Below are positions 36,635 through 44,174 of a DNA stretch of 64,000 nucleotides, piece by piece (position 1 is the stretch's first letter; each line of letters opens with the position of its first letter). Origin of the DNA: Butyrivibrio sp. VCB2006. Lineage in GTDB: Bacteria > Bacillota > Clostridia > Lachnospirales > Lachnospiraceae. The notes beneath the pieces were generated by a model. It did not search any database. It was given only the letters and a program-made list of their open reading frames with translations, and was not told the origin of the DNA. The stretch spans positions 1-64,000 of the forward strand of contig NZ_ATVX01000019.1 in NCBI RefSeq assembly GCF_000420945.1, read 5' to 3'. Both the position numbers and the translations under genes were made by a program.

Positions 36635-37943
36635 ACGCATTGTAAGTGTGATAGCCGTAGTGGCTATCACGCTTTTTATGGTTTCAAAAATATCTTTTAT
36701 ACTGGAAAACAAGACTTCCTACAAGAACTATGCATCTTTTTTCTCCAAGGAAGAGGACTATGATGTGTTATTTGTTGGATCCAGCCATGTGAGATATGGT
36801 TTTTATCCGATGGAGTTATGGAAACAATATGGAATCACCTCATATAATCTTGCAGGAGACGCTAGTACGCTCCCTGTAGATTACTGGATTTTGAAGCAGG
36901 CATTTCATTATCATGTACCCAAGGTAATAGTCCTTGATGTGTATGATTGTGCGCCTAATGCAATTGTCTACAGATGGGAACATGTGCATGATTCTACAGG
37001 TGCCTTTCCGATTAGCCTTGATAAGATCAGGATGGTCAGAGACCTTGCAAGAAATCCTGAATGGGTAGATGGAATGGGCGAACCTACAGAGGTTAAGTGG
37101 GATATGGTATTCAAAATTGCTGAATATCATGAAAGATGGTCCAAGCTTGGCCCTACAGATTTTGACACTTACCAGATGATTAAAGAACAGTCTGAGGTAA
37201 GAAAAGGTGCCAAGCCTCTTACTGAGATTGCTGTAAGAGAAGCCAAGGTGTATCCGGAAGTAATAGATGCCAAGTATGATGAAACTTCTAAAGAGTACTT
37301 GGAGAAGATTATTGAGTTGTGCAGTCAAAAAGGATGTCAGGTTCTGCTGGTTAATACAGGCTATGATTGTAATGAAGCAGCCAAGCTGTTTGCAGATTCT
37401 GTGCCTGAGATAGCGGATAAATATAACTTGGAGTATTATGACTTTACTAATATGGATCTGATAAACTTCGACTGTGATCTACAGACTACGGGTGATAATA
37501 CACATGTCAATGCTTCAGGCGGTGTTAAGTTCTCCAAATTTATAGGGGATGTACTGGTTAATAACTATCAGATACAAGATCATAGAGAAGATCCTTCATG
37601 TGCTAAGTGGCACGATGACTATAATAGCTATGTCGGCTATATCGAAGATACACTAAAGGGTATAAGCTCTTTTGATGAATACTTAGAGCTCCTATATGGC
37701 TGGGACTATGACATTACCGTAGATATTTATGATGAAGCCTTTTTACAGGAGGGAGCTAACAAGCCTATCTTGGAAAATCTTGGGGTAGATGTTAGTAGAA
37801 TATCAGATGGCACAGAGATAGTTCTAAGAGACGGATCTGAAGCAGAGTATACTGTTATCTCTGAATCAAGTGAAGGCTATAGAGCAAAAGTAACCGTATA
37901 TGATTCAAAGAATCAGAGAACTGTTGAAGAGAAGTCATTTTGA
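36603..37943 (+). CDS. SGNH/AlgJ-like membrane-anchored acyltransferase partner, pair 2
   Basis: 446 residues. A signal-anchor (about 12-33) precedes an outer SGNH domain: FVGSSHVRYG (S61 the likely nucleophile), YGITSYNLAGDAS and the C-terminal DNTH (D298, H301). It resembles the pair-1 protein (5563) across this domain but carries roughly 100 extra C-terminal residues with a repeated-strand look (EIVLRDGSEAEYTVISES), perhaps a glycan-binding add-on. I chose ATG 36603, 11 bases after GGGG; a TTG at 36579 is in frame. It overlaps the MBOAT gene, so the two are translationally coupled. Confidence 0.8.
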   Translation: MKRTLFTSSFKRIVSVIAVVAITLFMVSKISFILENKTSYKNYASFFSKEEDYDVLFVGSSHVRYGFYPMELWKQYGITSYNLAGDASTLPVDYWILKQAFHYHVPKVIVLDVYDCAPNAIVYRWEHVHDSTGAFPISLDKIRMVRDLARNPEWVDGMGEPTEVKWDMVFKIAEYHERWSKLGPTDFDTYQMIKEQSEVRKGAKPLTEIAVREAKVYPEVIDAKYDETSKEYLEKIIELCSQKGCQVLLVNTGYDCNEAAKLFADSVPEIADKYNLEYYDFTNMDLINFDCDLQTTGDNTHVNASGGVKFSKFIGDVLVNNYQIQDHREDPSCAKWHDDYNSYVGYIEDTLKGISSFDEYLELLYGWDYDITVDIYDEAFLQEGANKPILENLGVDVSRISDGTEIVLRDGSEAEYTVISESSEGYRAKVTVYDSKNQRTVEEKSF

Positions 37944-37989
37944 TATGTGAAATGCAAGATGACTTAATAGTGGGATTGTAAGTGATTAT

Positions 37990-39813
37990 ATGATGAGTAT
38001 TGTTAGGATTCTGTTACCTTTTGTTTATTGCGTGACAGTTGGAACTGCATATAGCCTTGTTTTTAAGAGAAAGCTTATTGATTCTTTGGCACCTGCTTTT
38101 TTCCTGCAGATACTACTAATGCTGTTAACAGGGATAACTATAGGCAGATTGTCTGTAGGGATTTGGATTGGGTTTATTGTGGCTTTAGGAGCTATTTTTT
38201 ACTTCTGCGTCAGAGAGAAATCCCTTGCAAGTCTGTCTACAGTTTTTGTTTTGCCTGGTAAATTTCTTAGAGTAGATGTGTGTCTGTTTGTGGTGGCATA
38301 TTTAGTTATTTTCGTATTCAATGCCGGCAAACATTTCAACATGTCTGGCGAGTTCACGCATTGGGGATGGTTTGTTAGAGAGTCCTATAATAATGACTTT
38401 CTATATAGTATTTCTACAAAAGCATTTGAGCATAAAGATTATGTTCCGGGAGTTTCTCTGTTTGAAACATTGTGGTGCAGATTATCCCTTAGATATAGCG
38501 AACCAAATGCTTATCGTGGAATTCAGATGCTGCAGATATCTATGCTTCTTCCGGTAGTATTAGGGATATACAATAAAATATCGGAGAATTTAGAGCGTAA
38601 GAGCCACAAAATAGCAATGTTTGTGGTGAATTTGTTTATTGTTTTGGCACTTCCGCTTTTTTCTGCGGTTCCTTTTTATCATACCTTGTATATGGATTTG
38701 ATTCTGGGGGTACTTGTATTCTACTGTATCTGGATAACCATATCAGAGGACTTTGACGGCTACAGCCTGTGGTTACTAGGTTTAACACTTAGCATAATTA
38801 TGTTATGCAAGAATGTTGGAATTGCTTTTGTACCTGCTCTATTCTTGTTCTATGGGGCATGGCATCATTTGGCTAGTGATAAAAATGTTTCCAGGATCAG
38901 AATTTGGATTAGTTCATTCGTAGTAGCTGCTGTTTCAGTTATTCCATGGGCTTTATATCAAGCGTTCCTCAGAGCTAAGGGTGTTAACGTAGCACCTCAT
39001 TATCAGAATGATATTACAGCTTCTTACTGGAAGGCTATAGCCATGAAGGGCATAGTAGCTCATGTATCTTACTTATGGATTGTGGTAGCACTGGCAGTAT
39101 TATTTATCATATTTGCCCTTATAGAAGACAATCAGGATAATAGGAGAAAGGTTGTACTGATAGGACTTTGGGTATTCTTAACAGGCATCTATTATTCTGT
39201 AATTATGTATTTTGTTTACAAGAATAATATTGTGGAAAGCGAAGCTGTAGAGTTTGTGGGGCTTGAGAGGTATATGTCCACTTATGTGTTGATGGCTCTA
39301 TATGCTGTCGTAGTTACTTATTCGCTTTATATGTCTGCCGGTCGAAAGGTTGCTCCGTATCTGGCAGCGATATTCCTTGTTGAGAATATAGCCGTTTTCT
39401 TTGGGGCTGGGCAGTTATTACCAGGAACACTTACCCATGATGAAATATGGTATGAGGGCCATATTGAGTATTTGAATAATACCTTGCCTGAAGGGGCAGA
39501 TCTCTTATTTGTTAGCGCATCGGCAGATGTAAATGCAGGGTCAAGAGTACAGTTTTATTGTGAAAATATAGAAATTACTGAGGGTATATTTGCTTCTGAT
39601 TCAGATGTGGATACAGGATTAGATGACGGATATAGTGTAGAGGAGTTTGCTAAGGAATGCGCAGAGCATGACTATATATACTTCTTTTCCTACGAGGATG
39701 ACTTTATAGATAGATATTCTGATGCCTTTGAAGGCTCCGACGTAATTGCTCTTGGTAAACTTTACAAAGTAGAGAATGTAAACGGAAAAATAAGAACATC
39801 ACCTGTAGAGTGA
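37990..39813 (+). CDS. Large polytopic GT-C-like membrane protein, paralogue B (active-site Asp missing)
   Basis: 607 residues. Closely related to the protein at 22109 along its length: IVRILLPFVYCV, SLAPAFFLQILLM, FTHWGWFVRESYNN, SLFETLWCRLSL, YSEPNAYRGIQ and HDYIYFFSYEDDF. Where paralogue A has MWDEFSHWG, this one reads MSGEFTHWG (S119, G120, E121), so the Asp of the probable catalytic loop is gone although the Glu stays. It could be inactive, regulatory or of altered specificity. It is the last gene of the first plus-strand block; the following gene is on the other strand. Confidence 0.7.
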   Translation: MMSIVRILLPFVYCVTVGTAYSLVFKRKLIDSLAPAFFLQILLMLLTGITIGRLSVGIWIGFIVALGAIFYFCVREKSLASLSTVFVLPGKFLRVDVCLFVVAYLVIFVFNAGKHFNMSGEFTHWGWFVRESYNNDFLYSISTKAFEHKDYVPGVSLFETLWCRLSLRYSEPNAYRGIQMLQISMLLPVVLGIYNKISENLERKSHKIAMFVVNLFIVLALPLFSAVPFYHTLYMDLILGVLVFYCIWITISEDFDGYSLWLLGLTLSIIMLCKNVGIAFVPALFLFYGAWHHLASDKNVSRIRIWISSFVVAAVSVIPWALYQAFLRAKGVNVAPHYQNDITASYWKAIAMKGIVAHVSYLWIVVALAVLFIIFALIEDNQDNRRKVVLIGLWVFLTGIYYSVIMYFVYKNNIVESEAVEFVGLERYMSTYVLMALYAVVVTYSLYMSAGRKVAPYLAAIFLVENIAVFFGAGQLLPGTLTHDEIWYEGHIEYLNNTLPEGADLLFVSASADVNAGSRVQFYCENIEITEGIFASDSDVDTGLDDGYSVEEFAKECAEHDYIYFFSYEDDFIDRYSDAFEGSDVIALGKLYKVENVNGKIRTSPVE

Positions 39814-39820
39814 TGTCCTT
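39792..39820 (-). terminator. Hairpin terminator for the minus-strand CitC-like gene
   Basis: AAG-A-ACATCAC (39792-39802) pairs with GTGATGT-C-CTT (39810-39820), ten pairs with one mismatch. Read on the minus strand it is followed closely by a T-rich run (TTATTTTT), giving a terminator about 20 bases after that gene's stop. On the plus strand no T run follows, so it is mainly a minus-strand signal, although it overlaps the stop of the plus-strand gene. Confidence 0.5.
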
Positions 39821-39840
39821 ACGGATAATCTGGCTTATGA

Positions 39841-41856
39841 TTATTTAGAGTTATTCATTGTCTTTAGGAATTCATAGGTGGTTGGCGGAACTAGTTCTTT
39901 GACCAGTTCCCAATTGCCTTCGTGCATGGCTTTTCTAACGGCAGATGCGCTGATGACCATATCCCCTGTTTGCTTTCTGGGGATTTCTACAAATTCTACG
40001 CCGTACTTAGGCAGGGTCTGTTTCATATTGACGTTATACTGGTTGGTGAACATATCTATTGGTTCTTCGCCAGCAAAGCGCACGGATATGCCAAAGTACT
40101 GAGCAATACTAAGGAAATATTCAAGATCATTCTGGGCATTTAGGTCAATCTTGCCCAGATTTTTTTTGTCAAAATATCCGGGAAGAGTCTGGGCTGAGAT
40201 TACGTATTTGCCGCTTGATAGTACTGTTACGTTTCCAAGGTCTGCGGTTCCCAGCTTAACAAGCTCTATTCTGTCTGCAAATTTAAATTCTGATTTATCC
40301 TCTTCAACTACAAAAATGTATAGGTTGTCCACCTGTTTGCTGGCCTGTTCAATAAGGTATCTGTGGCCATTGGTAAATGGATTGCAGTTCATGACAATGG
40401 CGCCATTTCGGCCGCTTCCGGTCTTGATATTGGATTTTTGTGATTCAAGCCAGGAGATAAGTGATTTATCAGGAAGTGACTTGACTGAGGTGATTCGCTT
40501 GAGAGCAGGGCCAAAGGTAACCAGGGTTGGATCTGTAGCTGCGTCAGAGCTAGTGTCAAGTTCATTGATAACGTCAGCTATTTTCTCGGATATCTTTTCT
40601 GCTATCACGTGATCAAAGTGTACAGCGATATCAAATACATGGTTCTCTACATCACTAATTTCGTTATACACATCGGTGAGGTCAATGGCAGCATCAAACG
40701 CTGTTGTAGTAGAAGAAGCCACTGTAGATGGGCTAAATACTACTACGATATCGCCTGTTTTGTACTCTTTTTCACGCATGATGTAGCTGATGGTATTGAA
40801 GGTACTACCCATGTTGTAGACGCTGTAGCGGTCATCTATTTGCGACTTAATAAGTGATGGAATAGTCTTTGCATCCTCATAGCTGGAGCCTCTTACAAAG
40901 CATGGCCCGTAGATATATACGCTATTAGTCTTGGAGCTTGTGTTGCCCACAGTGCGTCTAAAACCGTTATCGAAATTGATGTACTGCCCGTTATGATAAT
41001 TGGTGCTATAGCCACGAGTGTTATCGTTGATAATTGACTTAAGCTCAGCTTGGAGATACTGATTGCTCTCGTGTCTGGCCCTTATGCGGTCAAAGAGATC
41101 CGGAGTATAGCGGCGAAGTCTCTCCCAGTAGCGGAGCTTTTTCTGAACCTCACTATAGCGGGTGAGTCTTTTCTCGTCTGGAATATAGATCCATATGACT
41201 TTAACACCGCCCTCCCGGAGCTTTGGAAGTATAAAGGTATTGAGGTCCAGAAGGTACTCTGAGGTCTTACTAAAGGGCGCATATAACCTCCTGAGGTAGA
41301 AGGTACGCAGCTGCGTACCGGCAGAGTTTCTTACCTCCTGATATGGACGAAGGTCAGCGAATATTATAAAGGTATCGGGTTCGAGTGCGTCGAGATTAAA
41401 AGTGTCATCTGTGTTTCTGGTTACAGTTATATTTGAGTTTGCAGACAGATAGTTGTATAGAGTATCTGTATAGGCGCCATTTCCAACAATAAGAAATCTA
41501 TCGTTCTCATTTTCTAAGGTGCTAAATATGCGCGGAATTTCAGTTTCCACGATGTAATCGGGAGTATCCAGGAAAGAGAGGAACTCCTTGGCTGTGTAGG
41601 GATAGTCTGTGCCAGAGCTTGTTGTATTTCCACCAGAGATGACAATACGTTTGTTACCGTCAGAATTAGTTGGAATAGATAGCCTATTAAGGGCCTTTTT
41701 AAGGGCCTGGCCTTCCTTGTAATTCTCAGAAAAAGATATCTCTCTAATATCAAAACGGGTCATTATTGTCTTGAGGTTATCAAGCTTTTCCTGAGTGATT
41801 TCGTTTAGTTCTTTTTTATCTGCAAAGTATTTATAAATGTTGTATCTAATACCCAT
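39841..41856 (-). CDS. CitC-like acyl-adenylating domain fused to SGNH-like and Rossmann-like domains, copy 1
   Basis: 671 residues, no membrane segment. Region 1 (about 1-260) includes a nucleotide-binding-like turn, FLIVGNGAYTDTLYNYL. Region 2 (about 285-440) looks SGNH-like, with YIYGPCFVRG at the block-I position (C319 where Ser is usual), VYNMGSTFN and a D409/H413 pair. Region 3 (485-671) matches the nucleotidyltransferase domain of citrate lyase ligase CitC: MNCNPFTNGHRYLIE, VVEEDKSEFKFADR, GKYVISAQTLPGYF, EEPID and ISASAVRK. CitC activates acetate as acetyl-AMP and acetylates a thiol. No citrate lyase gene is present, so a role in activating acyl groups for this glycan locus is possible but unproven. 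GGGAG lies 5 bases before the ATG. Confidence 0.8.
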   Translation of the reverse strand: MGIRYNIYKYFADKKELNEITQEKLDNLKTIMTRFDIREISFSENYKEGQALKKALNRLSIPTNSDGNKRIVISGGNTTSSGTDYPYTAKEFLSFLDTPDYIVETEIPRIFSTLENENDRFLIVGNGAYTDTLYNYLSANSNITVTRNTDDTFNLDALEPDTFIIFADLRPYQEVRNSAGTQLRTFYLRRLYAPFSKTSEYLLDLNTFILPKLREGGVKVIWIYIPDEKRLTRYSEVQKKLRYWERLRRYTPDLFDRIRARHESNQYLQAELKSIINDNTRGYSTNYHNGQYINFDNGFRRTVGNTSSKTNSVYIYGPCFVRGSSYEDAKTIPSLIKSQIDDRYSVYNMGSTFNTISYIMREKEYKTGDIVVVFSPSTVASSTTTAFDAAIDLTDVYNEISDVENHVFDIAVHFDHVIAEKISEKIADVINELDTSSDAATDPTLVTFGPALKRITSVKSLPDKSLISWLESQKSNIKTGSGRNGAIVMNCNPFTNGHRYLIEQASKQVDNLYIFVVEEDKSEFKFADRIELVKLGTADLGNVTVLSSGKYVISAQTLPGYFDKKNLGKIDLNAQNDLEYFLSIAQYFGISVRFAGEEPIDMFTNQYNVNMKQTLPKYGVEFVEIPRKQTGDMVISASAVRKAMHEGNWELVKELVPPTTYEFLKTMNNSK

Positions 41857-41887
41857 TTGGACTCCCGGTCAATTATCTAATCTTTTG

Positions 41888-41893
41888 ATTATA
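41888..41893 (-). promoter_or_regulatory. Possible -10 element for the minus-strand CitC-like gene
   Basis: TATAAT on the minus strand, ending about 32 bases before the ATG at 41856 and leaving a short leader that contains the GGGAG ribosome site. No convincing -35 hexamer is seen 16-18 bases upstream, so this rests on one hexamer and position. Confidence 0.35.
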
Positions 41894-41945
41894 CTAGTAT
41901 ACTGTTTATTATCAGGTTTTCATAGATATTATGCATAAAGTGTTT

Positions 41946-41951
41946 TATAAT
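41946..41951 (+). promoter_or_regulatory. Possible -10 element upstream of the GT2 gene at 42003
   Basis: TATAAT lies in the divergent intergenic region, 52 bases before ATG 42003. No good -35 is present at standard spacing. A transcript from here would begin right before the hairpin at 41966. Confidence 0.3.
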
Positions 41952-41965
41952 TTATCTTAACTATG

Positions 41966-41987
41966 AGCCCACAAAGTGGGCTTTTTT
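41966..41987 (+). terminator. Intrinsic terminator hairpin in the leader of the GT2 gene
   Basis: AGCCCAC (41966-41972), loop AAA, GTGGGCT (41976-41982), then a T6 run (41982-41987). The orientation is plus. No plus-strand gene ends just upstream, so it either stops read-through from the block ending at 39813 or sits in the leader of the gene at 42003 as an attenuator or 5' stabiliser. Confidence 0.65.
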
Positions 41988-42002
41988 GCGGTAGGGTATC
42001 AG

Positions 42003-42971
42003 ATGAGTGATTTGATTTCAGTTGTAGTTCCTTCCTATAACGTTGAGGACTACATAGACAAGTGCATAGATAGTATCTGCCATCAGGACTACGAGAATAT
42101 CGAGATTATCCTTGTGGATGATGGAGCAACTGATGGAACGGGGGAAAAGTGCGATGAGTGGGCGCAGCGTGATGCTAGAGTTCGCGTTATTCATCAGGAG
42201 AATCAGGGCCTGTCAGGAGCAAGGAATTCAGGTATCAGAGTAGCTAAGGGCCAATATATATCTTTTATCGACTCTGACGACATGATAGCAACTGATTATG
42301 TGTCTACTCTGTATGACTGTATACTTAAGAGCGGCGCCAGAATGGCCCAGGGAAGGTCCAAGAACTTTTTTAAGGAAGAGGACATTGCAGGCTTCGTATC
42401 AGAGGATAAGAGAAGTGTACAGAGCGGCTATGATATGTGCAAGACTCTTATGAGTGAGTACAAGATGGGCTGGGGAATCGTCATGACCAAGATGTTCGAT
42501 AAGAGCCTTTTTGATGACCTGGAGTTTCCACTTGGACACATTCATGAGGATGAGTATCTGGTTTATAAGCTGTACTGGAACTCGGGTAAGGTGGCCCTTA
42601 CTGATAAAATTGTGTATCACTACAGATCCAAGAGAAAAGGCAGTATCACTCATTCTGGGTATAGTTTAAAACGCCTTGATGCAATGTATGCAAGGCAGGA
42701 ACGATGTGAGTTCTTTAAGGAACTTGGTGAGAAGGAGCTATATCAGTTAGCTAAATTGGGACTTTGTACTACGCAAATAGAGGCTTTGAGAAAACTTAAG
42801 GACTCAGATATAGAGGATAAAGAGAAGTATATAGGTGATATCAGTAAGAACTTGAAAGTTAATGCTAAAGAGGTGTTTGGTGCAGATAGTATTAGCTTCA
42901 AGAAAAAGGTATCTCTTTTCCTTGAAATTTATGCACCTGGATTAAAGAGAATGCTTGTTAAGCAAAAGTGA
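42003..42971 (+). CDS. GT2-family glycosyltransferase (EpsJ/SpsA-like)
   Basis: 322 residues. The GT-A domain has ISVVVPSYNVEDYIDKCIDS, LVDDGATDGTGEKCDEWA, ENQGLSGARNSGI and the metal site SFIDSDDMIATDY. The second half has HEDEYLVYKLYWNSGKVALT, the acceptor-side block of this subfamily. No C-terminal membrane spans, unlike the GtrB-like enzymes here, so it is a cytoplasmic chain-extending transferase. I chose ATG 42003, 6 bases after TAGGG; a GTG at 41976 would start inside the terminator stem. Sugar unknown. Confidence 0.88.
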   Translation: MSDLISVVVPSYNVEDYIDKCIDSICHQDYENIEIILVDDGATDGTGEKCDEWAQRDARVRVIHQENQGLSGARNSGIRVAKGQYISFIDSDDMIATDYVSTLYDCILKSGARMAQGRSKNFFKEEDIAGFVSEDKRSVQSGYDMCKTLMSEYKMGWGIVMTKMFDKSLFDDLEFPLGHIHEDEYLVYKLYWNSGKVALTDKIVYHYRSKRKGSITHSGYSLKRLDAMYARQERCEFFKELGEKELYQLAKLGLCTTQIEALRKLKDSDIEDKEKYIGDISKNLKVNAKEVFGADSISFKKKVSLFLEIYAPGLKRMLVKQK

Positions 42972-43039
42972 AGATACAGACAGCATTAAGATAGAGTAAT
43001 ACTGCGGGCTATTGATAAATGAGTTTTGAAAGGATTACT

Positions 43040-44137
43040 ATGAAGAAGGTTCTTCATTTACTTAGCGGCGGCGGAGCCGGTGGAATAGAAATTTTGTGCG
43101 AACAGATAGGGCTCCGAGGAGAGTATAGGCACGAGTTTTGTTTTCTTTTTTCCGGGGGCGCTATAGCGGACAGGATGAAAGAAAATGGATTAATTACATA
43201 TGATTTGACCGGAGAGTCTATCTGGAAGAAGCTTGGAGCGCTACAAGAGATATTTGCAGATGGTAAGTATGATGCAGTAGTGGTGCACCATGAGGGCGTT
43301 AAGCTCTATTTATTATATGAGTCATTGATTAGATTTGCAGAGAGAGAAAAAATGCTTGATGTTTCTTTTATCAAGTATCTTCATTGTACTTTTGATGAGA
43401 ATGACTTCTATACCGGAAATAAGATTGTGGATTTGCTTCATCATTATTTACTAGAGAAGACTTTGGAAGATTCGGATAATCTAGTAGCTGTGTCTGAGTT
43501 CGCAAAACGTTCTTATGAGGATGAGTTTGGAATTGATGAAGACAAGATTAAGGTCATCTACAATGGAATAGAGACTGGAGATATAGCTGAGCTTGCGACT
43601 AAGAAATGCTTAGATGGGAATAGGCTCTTGTACATCGGAAGACTTGTAGATGTTAAAGGAGTTGATGTGCTCATAAGGGCTATAGCTCTTTTGAAAGACA
43701 GAGGTATCTATGTTTATCTTGACATTCTTGGAGATGGAGAAGCTAGACAACCTCTGCAGAAATTAGCAGAGGATATTGGAATATCTGAGCAGGTCTCTTT
43801 TCATGGGGTTGTACTGGACAAGCAGGAGTATTTTGACAGGGATGGAATCTTTGTTTATCCATCTGTTTGGCAGGAGGCCTTTGGTATTTCAATTATCGAG
43901 GCTATGAGCCAGGGACTTGTGTGCGTTGCATCAAGAGTTGGCGGAATTCCTGAGATAATTACAGAAGATAATCAGGGAATTCTCTTTGAAAAAGGAGATC
44001 CGGAGCTTCTAGCTGATGCCATCGAGAAAGCCCAGAAGAGATGTAGCGCTTACGAGGAGTATAGAGATGCGATTATTTCAAGGGCATCTGAGTTTAGCAT
44101 AGAGAAATCAGTAGCTGAGCTGGAAGCGCTTGTTTAA
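43040..44137 (+). CDS. GT4-family glycosyltransferase
   Basis: 365 residues, GT-B fold. The N terminus KVLHLLSGGGAGGIEILCEQ carries the Gly-rich loop facing the acceptor. The C-terminal domain has RLLYIGRLVDVKGVDVLIRA, LGDGEARQPLQ and the E-x7-E region EAFGISIIEAMSQGLVCVAS, followed by VGGIPEII, which is the standard GT4 donor site. Cytoplasmic. I chose ATG 43040 because AAAGGA lies 5 bases upstream; ATG 43019 would add seven residues. Donor unknown. Confidence 0.88.
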   Translation: MKKVLHLLSGGGAGGIEILCEQIGLRGEYRHEFCFLFSGGAIADRMKENGLITYDLTGESIWKKLGALQEIFADGKYDAVVVHHEGVKLYLLYESLIRFAEREKMLDVSFIKYLHCTFDENDFYTGNKIVDLLHHYLLEKTLEDSDNLVAVSEFAKRSYEDEFGIDEDKIKVIYNGIETGDIAELATKKCLDGNRLLYIGRLVDVKGVDVLIRAIALLKDRGIYVYLDILGDGEARQPLQKLAEDIGISEQVSFHGVVLDKQEYFDRDGIFVYPSVWQEAFGISIIEAMSQGLVCVASRVGGIPEIITEDNQGILFEKGDPELLADAIEKAQKRCSAYEEYRDAIISRASEFSIEKSVAELEALV

Positions 44138-44174
44138 GGATAGTTTGAGTATAAAGTTGGGTGAGAACATAAAT

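Noticed and set aside
37932..37965. AAGTCAT/ATGACTT inverted repeat after the pair-2 SGNH gene
   Set aside because: The loop is about 20 bases and no T run follows, so it is not a convincing terminator.
39841..41856. Citrate lyase operon
   Set aside because: Only the ligase-like domain is present; no citrate lyase subunits, CitX/CitG or citrate transporter were found, and the N-terminal half is not that of a standard CitC.
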